Positions 1 to 7,056 of a stretch of 18,026 nt of DNA are shown here, one piece after another. The notes below the pieces were generated by a model. It did no database searches and was not told the DNA's origin. It saw nothing but the letters and a program-made list of their open reading frames with translations. A program made the translations under genes and the position numbers. This DNA is from JAGVJT01 sp964513205 (GTDB taxonomy: Bacteria; Pseudomonadota; Gammaproteobacteria; Legionellales; Legionellaceae), in NCBI GenBank assembly GCA_964513205.1, contig CAZELP010000030.1, positions 1-18,026 on the forward strand. The letters are read 5' to 3'. Numbering within the stretch: position 1 is the first letter of the stretch; the number at the start of each line of letters is the position of its first letter.

Positions 1-1100
1 TTTGTACTCGGTGGAATTTCACACTTTGCTTTTTTTGCAAAGTATTCTGCACCTTCAGGCACTGTTTTCTGAGAAATATGATTTGCACTTATATCTTCTA
101 TAGGAGAAGGCAAGATTTCTTGAATATCTTCAACGTGGTCGTTGTCAAAATTTTCCACTTGAACAGAGACAGGAGCTAAACTGATATGAGCAAGATTTGC
201 ATTTTGAGAAAGGTTTTTCTTCAAAAATTCGATAAAGTTTAATGCATCTAGCGCACACTCTATAAGATCTGTTCGATCCCCATTGTTGATCTTTTCAAGA
301 GCGGTTCGGAATTTTTTTTGATTATGCTTTTCAATCGCTAGGTACAGCATCATGGCATCAGAAGGAGGATTAGAGCTTATAATCTGGTCATAATCTTTAA
401 TGAATTCGGTCAATAAAATTAAGCCATGTTTTAGGGTTGTTAGGTATGAAACATGGTTTGGGTTTACTCCACAAGATTTAAGTTTGGCATAGTTATAATC
501 TAGGGATTTTAGCAAATCAAGTCCATCTTTCCTAAGTAGAATATCGATACACTGTTCTTCACTAAACCCTTGTTGATGAAGGCTATTACAATAACCCATC
601 ATGATTTCCAATGTTTCTTTTGAAAACGTTGTCATTTCTAACGCAGCCGCATCGTTGGCTGGTGGATCTTCGGAAGCCAATTTCGTGAGTAAGTTGATGG
701 TATCAGTTAATCCTTCTACGGTTGAATAGGTTTCAGGGGTAAACGGCTTGCTAGCCATTAAAGATAGCATTAAATATGCCTCTTTTTTTGCAATTGAAAT
801 CCATTCGTGAGCTTGAAGCTCCATTTCTGTCGATAAGCGCTCCTTAACTCGCATTAGCGATGAAAGAGTTTTTATCGGGTCCTTAAAAGAAGCAATAGAT
901 AATATCTTTTCTTTCTTAAAACCTAAATCCATAAATATGGAATAGTGGTTTAAAATAATTTCGATCCGTTCAGATACATTTTTAGGATAGTATAAGGATC
1001 TGTATTCATCGAGCGAATAATCTAATTTACGAAGTTTATCGAACTCTACGAGTTGAGCTTCACCCCGCTTGACGACGGCTTCAATTAATTTCATATACAT
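1..1100 (-). CDS. Hypothetical helical protein, 3'-truncated by window edge
   Basis: An open frame on the minus strand starts at an ATG at 1100 (first residues MYMKLIEAVVKRGEAQ) and has no stop for 366 codons before it leaves the window. The product is therefore more than 366 residues and its C-terminus is not visible. A GAGG lies 11 bases before the ATG; no in-frame upstream ATG precedes a TGA. The visible part is mostly predicted amphipathic helix, rich in Leu, Lys and Glu, with no signal peptide or membrane segment. The last visible part is more acidic and polar. I recognise no family. It lies 98 bp downstream of the beta-lactamase gene on the same strand. Large helical orphans like this are frequent among secreted effectors of Legionellales, but nothing in the sequence proves secretion. 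The unbroken frame and internal codon pattern make it a convincing gene of unknown function. Confidence 0.82.
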   Translation of the reverse strand, partial: MYMKLIEAVVKRGEAQLVEFDKLRKLDYSLDEYRSLYYPKNVSERIEIILNHYSIFMDLGFKKEKILSIASFKDPIKTLSSLMRVKERLSTEMELQAHEWISIAKKEAYLMLSLMASKPFTPETYSTVEGLTDTINLLTKLASEDPPANDAAALEMTTFSKETLEIMMGYCNSLHQQGFSEEQCIDILLRKDGLDLLKSLDYNYAKLKSCGVNPNHVSYLTTLKHGLILLTEFIKDYDQIISSNPPSDAMMLYLAIEKHNQKKFRTALEKINNGDRTDLIECALDALNFIEFLKKNLSQNANLAHISLAPVSVQVENFDNDHVEDIQEILPSPIEDISANHISQKTVPEGAEYFAKKAKCEIPPST

Positions 1101-1198
1101 AAAGGATAGTGCCTCAAATTGATTGTTAGTGTAGACTTGGTTCTTTGAAATATTTCATATCGCTGATTTTGGCGATTATTTGGTAATAATAAACTCAT

Positions 1199-2050
1199 TT
1201 AAGTTTGTTTATAACATTGATGTTGTGACTTAAGATCTTGAAATATTAATTGAGTGACTTCAGCAATGATATCATCATCTGGCACGGCTTCTCGTTCTTG
1301 ATTGATTGTAAAAATTGACAATACAACAGGCTTACATGCTGGAGACCAGACAATTCCAATATCATTGGCAATGCCAAACGACCCACTTCCAGTTTTATCC
1401 GCAACAGCCCATCCCAAAGGAACACCAGCTCTTATGCGTTTATAACCAGTTGTATTATTTCTCATCCAAGTGAGAAGTAAATTTTTGTGCTGATTAGAAA
1501 GAAAGTTCGTTAATAATATTTTTTCTAAACTATGCCCCATATCTTTAGGTGTCGAAGTATCATCATCCAATTTAGGATCAGAGTTTAAATTGCTTTCATA
1601 GTGCTTTATTTTAAACGAATGATTTGAAATTGAATGTGCAAATTCATTCATTTTTTCCAATCCACCTACTGCTTTAATCATAATATTTGTTGCAGGATTG
1701 TCGCTGTATGATATTGCTCCCTCAGCAAGCGTTTTTAAACTTACCTGTTTATTTAAATATTTTCCTGAAATCGGATGCCAAAAAATCAGATCTTTGTCTT
1801 CTACCCTTACTTTTTTTTGAGCTAAATCTTGTTTTAGCATTGCGGCAACCACAATCATTTTACAAGTGCTTTGAAAAGGAAATTTTTGATTTTCTCGATA
1901 ACTGATAATTTTATGACTATTGGTATCATGAACATAAACACCAATTTGAACATGATGTTTTTTTTCAATTTCCGAAAATTGATGATGAATATTTGTGGAA
2001 TAAGAAACATTACTTATAAAAAACATAAATATTGAAATCAATCTAAACAC
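1199..2050 (-). CDS. bla: Class A beta-lactamase (serine, exported)
   Basis: This periplasmic serine hydrolase opens the beta-lactam ring of penicillins or cephalosporins. All class A active-site motifs are present in order in the 283 residues: S61-T-C-K64 (nucleophile and general base), S116-D-N118, the omega-loop E152-S-N-L-N156, and K219-T-G221. The length fits the family. Residues 1-18 form a signal peptide ending around SYS. The start is GTG (2050-2048), preceded by AGGAG seven bases upstream; the next Met would remove half of the signal. A Cys occupies the third position of the SxxK motif. Cys238 and Cys279 are the only other cysteines, so a carbapenemase-type disulfide (Ambler 69-238) is not evident. 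No transposase or integron flanks it, so it is likely a resident chromosomal gene. Its substrate range cannot be read from the sequence. Confidence 0.95.
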   Translation of the reverse strand: MFRLISIFMFFISNVSYSTNIHHQFSEIEKKHHVQIGVYVHDTNSHKIISYRENQKFPFQSTCKMIVVAAMLKQDLAQKKVRVEDKDLIFWHPISGKYLNKQVSLKTLAEGAISYSDNPATNIMIKAVGGLEKMNEFAHSISNHSFKIKHYESNLNSDPKLDDDTSTPKDMGHSLEKILLTNFLSNQHKNLLLTWMRNNTTGYKRIRAGVPLGWAVADKTGSGSFGIANDIGIVWSPACKPVVLSIFTINQEREAVPDDDIIAEVTQLIFQDLKSQHQCYKQT

Positions 2051-2253
2051 AAAAATTCTCCTTTATTGCGAGTATCTGAGCAGCCATAAACTGACCTTAC
2101 CCGGAAAAATCAGACACTTTTCCAAACCACCATTATGCAAAAAAACAACATGAATGACACACAAAAAGTCATAGAGAAAAATATTTTTTCGATTATAATA
2201 GATTTTAATCTGTTATAAAACATGTTTTTAACACAATATGATTGCAAGAAAAT

Positions 2254-3873
2254 TTAAGTAAAAAGAGAAGTGACATGATACGATTCTAATTGATCTAAAA
2301 AACGCCCTGTTTTGGAGCCAAACATACCTGCCGATGCCAAAGGGTATTGCTGTTTGATATCTCGTGCGACAATTGCAACATCCACAACATCTCGAGCCTC
2401 AATTTGTGCTACTACTTGCCTTAACGCCGCTATTTTTATCTGCATTAAAGTCCTCCAAGGCAAATACCAAAAAGAAGCGGAATTTTGTTCGAGCACATCA
2501 ATCAATAAATCTGCGTCCGTCTTCGCTTGTTGCGCTCGTTGAGTCTGTTGCTCGCTCGTCAGTGACAACACCTCATATAAATACTTTTTGACTCCAATCG
2601 CCGTTACCTTCCCTTCTGGAGCATAATCTTGATGAGGTAGGCAGTCCGCATCTGAATATCGCATCATAATAAAATTGATAATCGAATCTGCATCCATAAC
2701 TTCTACAGCGCTCTTTTGGTGCATGATCGTCGCATAAGGAATATATTCTTTGTGAATGTATTTTTCCATGACCGCATCAAATGAAACCAGATCAGAAAGA
2801 CAAGCAACCCATGCTAAAACCTCTCTAGTTCGTCCTTCAAAACAGTAGCCAACGCATATTTTCTCACAAAACAAATGTAACCGACCTTTATGATCCGCAA
2901 TTTGAGCTGCACCAAAAAAATTAATTAATAATTGATGTAAGGTATTTCGATACTCTTCCGGATTTGCAGATGATCCATGATCAGTATGTAAAGGCAACTT
3001 CTCATTCAGATAGTAAAGCCGTCCATAATTTTTTGTAACGTGCTCAACGATCTTTTGCTCATCCGTAATCATGCTTTCAAGACCAGGCAAGATGACTTCC
3101 ATCAAAGTTTCTCGAGTATCCCTACTCAGAGGTAATTTTTCTATTTGTCCTTTAAAGTGATTAAGATGAGTCATGAAATTTCGTGGATGAATTGCTGTAC
3201 CACCACTTATTATGCCCTTAGGACGCAACTGACTCAGCGTAATAGTTGCTAATAACTGATTGACGATCATATTATCAATTTGAGTATGATTTCCAAATAA
3301 TTGAATTTGATAATCATTTACAATACGATTTAAACAAAAAATTTCCGTGTCTTTTAGTGTTTCTTCCTGCAGCTTCTCTGAAAACGCTCTTAATTTCCCC
3401 ATAAATGCTGCATTATTTTGGCCAATATCAACATCAGGCAACAAGAAAGTATTTTGCAGGGTTAACAAGAGCCGCTCTAATTCACCTCGAGTGATCAATC
3501 CGCCCATAAATTTAAAAGACTTTAGTTCTAGTAAAGGACGCAATGAGCGAAGCACACATTGTATCTCTTGTGCAAAGGTCGTCATGTTATCAATAAAATA
3601 ACGCGCCTGATCTGCATCAACTCTTGTCAAAACTATCTTCCATGTATCAAGATTGGACAAAACAAATTCAACTTCTTCCGATGAAACTGCGTTTTCAAAC
3701 ATCTTGTGCGTTATCGATAACAACTTGCGCTCTATTCTTGATTTCTCTTCACGGATTTGGGCGAGCCGATACGCTGCTTCTCTCTCCCTACGAGCAGCCG
3801 CCTCTTCATAAAATTGACGATGTTCACGATGTTGACGTATATCTCGTATTTCTCCTACAACGAACAGGCCCAT
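2254..3873 (-). CDS. Hypothetical protein with coiled-coil N-terminus
   Basis: The frame encodes 539 residues with a clear ribosome binding site (GTGAGGA, seven bases before ATG 3873). Residues 13-60 are extremely charged (Arg/Glu/Gln/Lys-rich) and look like a continuous coiled-coil or helical segment. The rest is predicted mainly helical and soluble, with cysteine-containing patches around residues 335-345 (FCEKICVGYCFEGR). There is no signal peptide and no membrane segment. I do not recognise the family. It precedes the beta-lactamase gene on the same strand with a 203-bp gap, so it is probably transcribed separately. A candidate promoter lies at 3914-3943. The size, charged coiled-coil and absence of recognisable domains resemble cytosolic secretion-system substrates of Legionellales, but that is only inference. 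Confidence 0.85.
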   Translation of the reverse strand: MGLFVVGEIRDIRQHREHRQFYEEAAARREREAAYRLAQIREEKSRIERKLLSITHKMFENAVSSEEVEFVLSNLDTWKIVLTRVDADQARYFIDNMTTFAQEIQCVLRSLRPLLELKSFKFMGGLITRGELERLLLTLQNTFLLPDVDIGQNNAAFMGKLRAFSEKLQEETLKDTEIFCLNRIVNDYQIQLFGNHTQIDNMIVNQLLATITLSQLRPKGIISGGTAIHPRNFMTHLNHFKGQIEKLPLSRDTRETLMEVILPGLESMITDEQKIVEHVTKNYGRLYYLNEKLPLHTDHGSSANPEEYRNTLHQLLINFFGAAQIADHKGRLHLFCEKICVGYCFEGRTREVLAWVACLSDLVSFDAVMEKYIHKEYIPYATIMHQKSAVEVMDADSIINFIMMRYSDADCLPHQDYAPEGKVTAIGVKKYLYEVLSLTSEQQTQRAQQAKTDADLLIDVLEQNSASFWYLPWRTLMQIKIAALRQVVAQIEARDVVDVAIVARDIKQQYPLASAGMFGSKTGRFLDQLESYHVTSLFT

Positions 3874-3913
3874 AAATTTTTCCTCACCGTTTATTTTGAT
3901 CTGAATGTTGATA

Positions 3914-3943
3914 ATAACACAATTATGCGTATAATTTCATCAA
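3914..3943 (-). promoter_or_regulatory. Candidate sigma70 promoter of the 539-residue gene
   Basis: Reading leftwards, TTGATG (3943-3938), an 18-base spacer and TGTTAT (3919-3914) lie about 40 bases before the start codon at 3873. Each box matches the consensus at four of six positions, so this is a moderate candidate. Confidence 0.4.
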
Positions 3944-4024
3944 AAATACCACTCATGTATACTCGAGTTTAGCCACAGAAGATACCCGATGTGGATTGAC
4001 TTTTATCGAATAACACAAATTTCA

Positions 4025-4053
4025 TTGCAAACAAAACCTATAATGAATATAAT
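4025..4053 (+). promoter_or_regulatory. Sigma70 promoter of the small secreted-protein gene
   Basis: TTGCAA (4025-4030), a 17-base spacer and a perfect TATAAT (4048-4053) place a transcription start near 4060, about 27 bases before the ATG at 4087. The short leader contains a tandem AAAGGCAT; its first copy is the likely ribosome binding site. Confidence 0.65.
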
Positions 4054-4086
4054 AAGGTCAGTTTGTTATTTTAAAGGCATAAAGGC

Positions 4087-4521
4087 ATGAAAAAGATTCT
4101 TATTCCACTCTTGATCACGACACCAATATACGCTACAAACACACAATCCTCTTGTGCCGACTACAGAACATTTAATGTGTATGTAAAAAACAACACCGCC
4201 GTTGAGTGTGTTTTTACCAAACAAATACTAAGACGTGGCACTCTCAAAAGTTTTGATACATTCTCTTCTCTTCGCCCAAATGAAGAAAAAAACATCATGA
4301 CCATTGAAGATTTTACGTATCAAGGTTCGGATGTTGTCGTCACTTATCAATGCGGTGACAACTATGTAACATTTGAATCTGAACGAGATGTTTGGGCTAG
4401 CGATTCAAAATACGTTAAAGGTTGGATTTGGAGTACGACCAATATGAATGCGCTATTTACTTCTTCATATGGCAGCTGCGAAAAAAATCAACCAGCCCAA
4501 ATCAACTGGGTATTATACTAA
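4087..4521 (+). CDS. Small secreted protein with four cysteines
   Basis: The 144-residue product begins with a clear signal peptide: MKK, a hydrophobic stretch to residue 13, and a likely cleavage after IYA at residue 16. The mature part of about 128 residues contains four cysteines (C23, C41, C89, C131), an even number compatible with two disulfides in the periplasm or outside the cell. The sequence alternates short hydrophobic and polar residues (NVYVKNN, DVVVTYQC, YVTFES), suggesting a beta-sandwich. I do not recognise a family. The gene has its own promoter and ends in a perfect hairpin that overlaps its stop codon, so it appears monocistronic. It is divergent from the 539-residue orphan. 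Confidence 0.85.
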   Translation: MKKILIPLLITTPIYATNTQSSCADYRTFNVYVKNNTAVECVFTKQILRRGTLKSFDTFSSLRPNEEKNIMTIEDFTYQGSDVVVTYQCGDNYVTFESERDVWASDSKYVKGWIWSTTNMNALFTSSYGSCEKNQPAQINWVLY

Positions 4522-4531
4522 ATACCCAGTT
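4504..4531 (+). terminator. Perfect 11-bp hairpin overlapping the stop codon
   Basis: AACTGGGTATT (4504-4514) and AATACCCAGTT (4521-4531) form a perfect 11-bp stem with a six-base loop. The stop codon TAA (4519-4521) lies in the loop and at the base of the 3' arm. No T-run follows, so it is not a canonical intrinsic terminator. It may protect the 3' end of the mRNA or act together with Rho. Confidence 0.5.
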
Positions 4532-4623
4532 CACGCTGTAGGATAAAATCACTTCACTTTGTCCAATTAAATTCATTGCAACTATGCAAATACAGGTCAT
4601 TCTCGCGAAAGGAGGAGAATACT

Positions 4624-4734
4624 GTGGTTTTCAAGTTATGTTTAGTGACATATCCTCATTGTTGTCATACTCTTCATTATCTGCAAAACCATTCGAGATC
4701 ATACTTACTTCCAGGAAGTGCTGCTTCTTTATAA
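4624..4734 (+). CDS. 36-residue leader ORF upstream of tenA
   Basis: A GTG at 4624 is preceded by AAAGGAGGAG with AGGAGG eight bases away, the strongest ribosome binding site in the window. It opens 36 codons ending in TAA at 4732-4734. It is in the same frame as tenA, whose tandem ATGATG starts six bases after the stop and has no ribosome binding site of its own. The peptide begins MVFKLCLVTYPHCCH and contains four His and three Cys. It resembles no known family and is not the missing N-terminus of TenA, which is already full length. It is best read as a leader peptide that couples or regulates tenA translation. The alternative is a stop-interrupted extension. A 13-base palindrome at 4707-4719 (ACTTCCAGGAAGT) lies inside it. 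Confidence 0.5.
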   Translation: MVFKLCLVTYPHCCHTLHYLQNHSRSYLLPGSAASL

Positions 4735-4740
4735 ATTATC

Positions 4741-5442
4741 ATGATGCTTCAAAGAATTAATCACGCGATAAAACCCTATTGGCCCATTATTCAAAATCAT
4801 CCTTTTAATCAATTATTGAGTACGGGCACATTACCCATGCCTATTTTTTGTAATTTTTTAAAACATGATAAAGTCTATCTTTTTAAATTTGCAGAGTGTT
4901 TAAATCACGTCGCAAAACGTGCCACACAGCCTAAACATAGGGAAATTTTATTTTGCCTATCTCGTGAAGCATTTAAAACTCATGAGAAATTACATGATAA
5001 ATATCTGACGATGACCCCCTGTTTAATCCGTTTTTTTTCGCATAACACAATCAAACAGCCAATTAATAAAGCTATTAGTCAATATATGCATCACATACAT
5101 CATGCGACGCATTCTGAATGTATTCCGCTTCCTGTTGCAATTGCCAGTCTCATTCCTTGTTTTTATATATACAGTAGCCTTGGACGTACAATGCAACAAA
5201 AAAAAATGAACGCGAAAAATCCTTATCAACTTTGGATTGACTCGTACTCAAACCCCACATTCTTGCTTGCCAATGAACTTATTCTTTCTGTACTCGATGA
5301 TCTCATGCCACTTGAAATGGACTCTCAATATGCGCCTTTGGCGATAGATGTCTTTTTAGAGTCTGTCAGATATGAAATTTCACTTTGGGATAGTGTTTTA
5401 CCCAAACAATCCACGCTTTTTATACCCTCTCGTAATATTTGA
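4741..5442 (+). CDS. tenA: TenA/THI-4 family aminopyrimidine aminohydrolase (thiaminase II)
   Basis: TenA hydrolyses degraded thiamin pyrimidines (aminomethyl-HMP to HMP) for thiamin salvage in the cytosol. The 233-residue product shows the all-helical TenA pattern: NHPFNQLLSTGTLP at 19-32, the substrate Asp D43 in FLKHDKVYL with Y46, the catalytic Cys C140 in SLIPCFYIYSSLG, the YQLWIDSY block at 162-169, and the C-terminal Y211-E212 pair corresponding to the catalytic Glu. Presence of C140 places it in the Cys-containing TenA_C group. The tyrosine usual a few residues after D43 appears to be phenylalanine (FKF, 48-50), so specificity may differ. The start is ATG 4741 (or 4744); a TAA three codons before it blocks extension. 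No thiamin riboswitch is evident; a leader ORF occupies the upstream region. No other thiamin genes are in the window. Confidence 0.88.
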   Translation: MMLQRINHAIKPYWPIIQNHPFNQLLSTGTLPMPIFCNFLKHDKVYLFKFAECLNHVAKRATQPKHREILFCLSREAFKTHEKLHDKYLTMTPCLIRFFSHNTIKQPINKAISQYMHHIHHATHSECIPLPVAIASLIPCFYIYSSLGRTMQQKKMNAKNPYQLWIDSYSNPTFLLANELILSVLDDLMPLEMDSQYAPLAIDVFLESVRYEISLWDSVLPKQSTLFIPSRNI

Positions 5443-5473
5443 AAATGGTTTAGAGCACAGCAAAAAGCCTGAC

Positions 5474-6331
5474 TTATTGACGAATTAACCGCAAATTGAA
5501 TTTTTGAGGCATTGTTTTTTCAGTGGAGCGATAAGGATTAATATCCAAGCCTCCTCGTCTAGTGTATCGTCCATACACCGTTAGTTTTTCTGGTTTACAA
5601 CGATGCATAATATCCACAAAAATACGCTCGATACATTGCTCATGAAATTCATTATGATTGCGAAACGACACCAAATATTTCAACAACCCTTCTTTATTGA
5701 TTTGTTTACCCGTATAAGCAATCTGTACACTTCCCCAATCTGGTTGATTGGTAACCAAACAATTCGACTTTAATAAATCTGAATACAATACTTCGTCTAC
5801 TTGCGCTTCTTCCACATCAAGATAATCGGGCTTCACAACATAAACAGAACAGGCGACATCCAAATCATCAATACATTGCCCCAGAAGGGTCGGTTGAATA
5901 TATCCCCATTCATTTTCTTTCAAAGATAAGATTTTGACTTGGGCTGTTCCGTTTAAATATCGCGCCAGATCGCGTTCGATGATGAGTCGCACTTCTTCAC
6001 TATTTTGAAATCGTGTATTATTAAACGAGTTAAAATAAAGCTTTAATGATTTAGATTCAATTAAACAAGGTGTCGCACAATCATAAACGATTTCAGCCAA
6101 TGCAACGATAGGCTTTCCTTTTTCATTGAGCCAAGACACTTCATAATGATTCCAGCAGTCAAAACCATAGAAAGGAAGATCATTCGGGTCAATCCCAATT
6201 TCTAAGCGTTTCGTATCACGAGGAATCGCAAATAATCGATCTGGATTATAATGTGAATCATATTCTGATGAATGACCTAGTTCTGACTGTTCCGGTGTAG
6301 AATTCGTTTTTTTATCTAAAGCTTCATTCAT
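5474..6331 (-). CDS. queF: NADPH-dependent 7-cyano-7-deazaguanine reductase
   Basis: QueF reduces preQ0 to preQ1 in the queuosine tRNA-modification pathway. The protein is the long bimodular (gammaproteobacterial YqcD) form. In the numbering of the longest frame (start 6355) the NADPH-binding motif is E100-S-K-S-L-K105, the catalytic Cys is C199 in CLVTNQPDWG with D206, and the substrate-binding pair is H238-E239 in NEFHEQ. I place the start at the second ATG (6331), giving 285 residues. It has GGAG nine bases upstream and matches the usual length of about 282. The first ATG (6355) has no ribosome binding site and sits at the expected transcription start of a TATAAT box at 6361-6366. The first residues become MNEALDKKTNSTPE. 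It converges on tenA with a 31-bp gap and stands alone. Confidence 0.93.
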   Translation of the reverse strand: MNEALDKKTNSTPEQSELGHSSEYDSHYNPDRLFAIPRDTKRLEIGIDPNDLPFYGFDCWNHYEVSWLNEKGKPIVALAEIVYDCATPCLIESKSLKLYFNSFNNTRFQNSEEVRLIIERDLARYLNGTAQVKILSLKENEWGYIQPTLLGQCIDDLDVACSVYVVKPDYLDVEEAQVDEVLYSDLLKSNCLVTNQPDWGSVQIAYTGKQINKEGLLKYLVSFRNHNEFHEQCIERIFVDIMHRCKPEKLTVYGRYTRRGGLDINPYRSTEKTMPQKFNLRLIRQ

Positions 6332-6360
6332 GTGAAAAATCTCCAACGTCTTCATCGAAA

Positions 6361-6366
6361 ATTATA
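6361..6366 (-). promoter_or_regulatory. -10 box of queF
   Basis: A perfect TATAAT reads on the minus strand at 6366-6361. Its predicted start point falls near 6354, at the first in-frame ATG, which favours the downstream ATG at 6331 as the true queF start. No good -35 hexamer is visible at 16-18 bases. Confidence 0.5.
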
Positions 6367-6559
6367 CCATAAGAGAACCTTTATTTGACCTGGACGTTAG
6401 TCATTTGTTTTTGTCGCACAGTAGATCAATAAACATCATTTCGTCAGAAATCACTCGTTTTTTGTTATACTGACCGCGATTGAACAGACAAGTGAAAATT
6501 TACTCATAAAAAATCAATCAGACTAAAAAACATGCGAATAGGTATCCACGGAGAATAAA

Positions 6560-6946
6560 ATGAGAAAAATGATAGAAAACGCGGGGTTAGTTTTCAGTAG
6601 CATACTCAATATCTTTGAAAAAAAAGCAGCGACATCTTCTGCACTTAAAACCCACTGCGGGAAAAAAGTTCCTCCAGACGGAGAGATTCACATGTGGGGA
6701 ACATCTATTGGTAACATGTGTTGCCGAATCACAAAACATGACAACCAATCCAAAATAAAAGCGCAACAAGATGCAGAAAAAATTCGTCAGGCTGGAGGTA
6801 TACCGGAAACGGAAATTACTCGGGCTGTAAATGTTTCGAGATATCCCTCTCATGGTATTATCATACATCAATTTTTTTGGAACACCCAAGACAGGCGCTT
6901 ACAAGAGGATGCCCCAAAAAAAACTCCACACAATAGCCTCTCCTAA
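6560..6946 (+). CDS. Hypothetical protein, 128 residues
   Basis: The start at 6560 has a good ribosome binding site (GGAG, six bases before the ATG). The N-terminus (residues 6-19) is mildly hydrophobic but not a clear signal peptide. The middle contains C33 and a C54-C55 pair, and residues 62-80 look like a charged helix. The C-terminal third is polar. I recognise no family. It is flanked by queF (divergent) and glpK (convergent), so it is a single-gene unit. The frame on the opposite strand at 6587-6889 is longer than expected by chance but lacks a good start context; this plus-strand gene is preferred. Confidence 0.65.
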   Translation: MRKMIENAGLVFSSILNIFEKKAATSSALKTHCGKKVPPDGEIHMWGTSIGNMCCRITKHDNQSKIKAQQDAEKIRQAGGIPETEITRAVNVSRYPSHGIIIHQFFWNTQDRRLQEDAPKKTPHNSLS

Positions 6947-7056
6947 TCCCATGAGGATGGAGACAACTGCTTATTTTTTATCAGCGACCCATTGTGTTTT
7001 TAACAAATGATTCCTAAATTATTTAAAAACACCTTGTGATTGCATGTGACGAGCAC

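Noticed and set aside
2210..2235. AAAACATGTTTT palindrome between the 539-residue gene and the beta-lactamase gene
   Set aside because: AT-only stem with no T-run in a terminator position; too weak to call a terminator or operator.
2800..3000. NEL-type E3 ligase motif in the CFEGR segment of the 539-residue protein
   Set aside because: Only a Cys-x-Glu-x-Arg resemblance; the surrounding residues and domain length do not match the NEL family.
4532..4740. Thiamin pyrophosphate riboswitch before tenA
   Set aside because: The conserved CTGAGA and ACCTGA boxes are not present; a leader ORF fills the region instead.
6587..6889. 100-codon open frame antisense to the 128-residue orphan
   Set aside because: The plus-strand gene has a good ribosome binding site; the antisense frame has none and its product is Cys/Phe/Arg-rich without structure.
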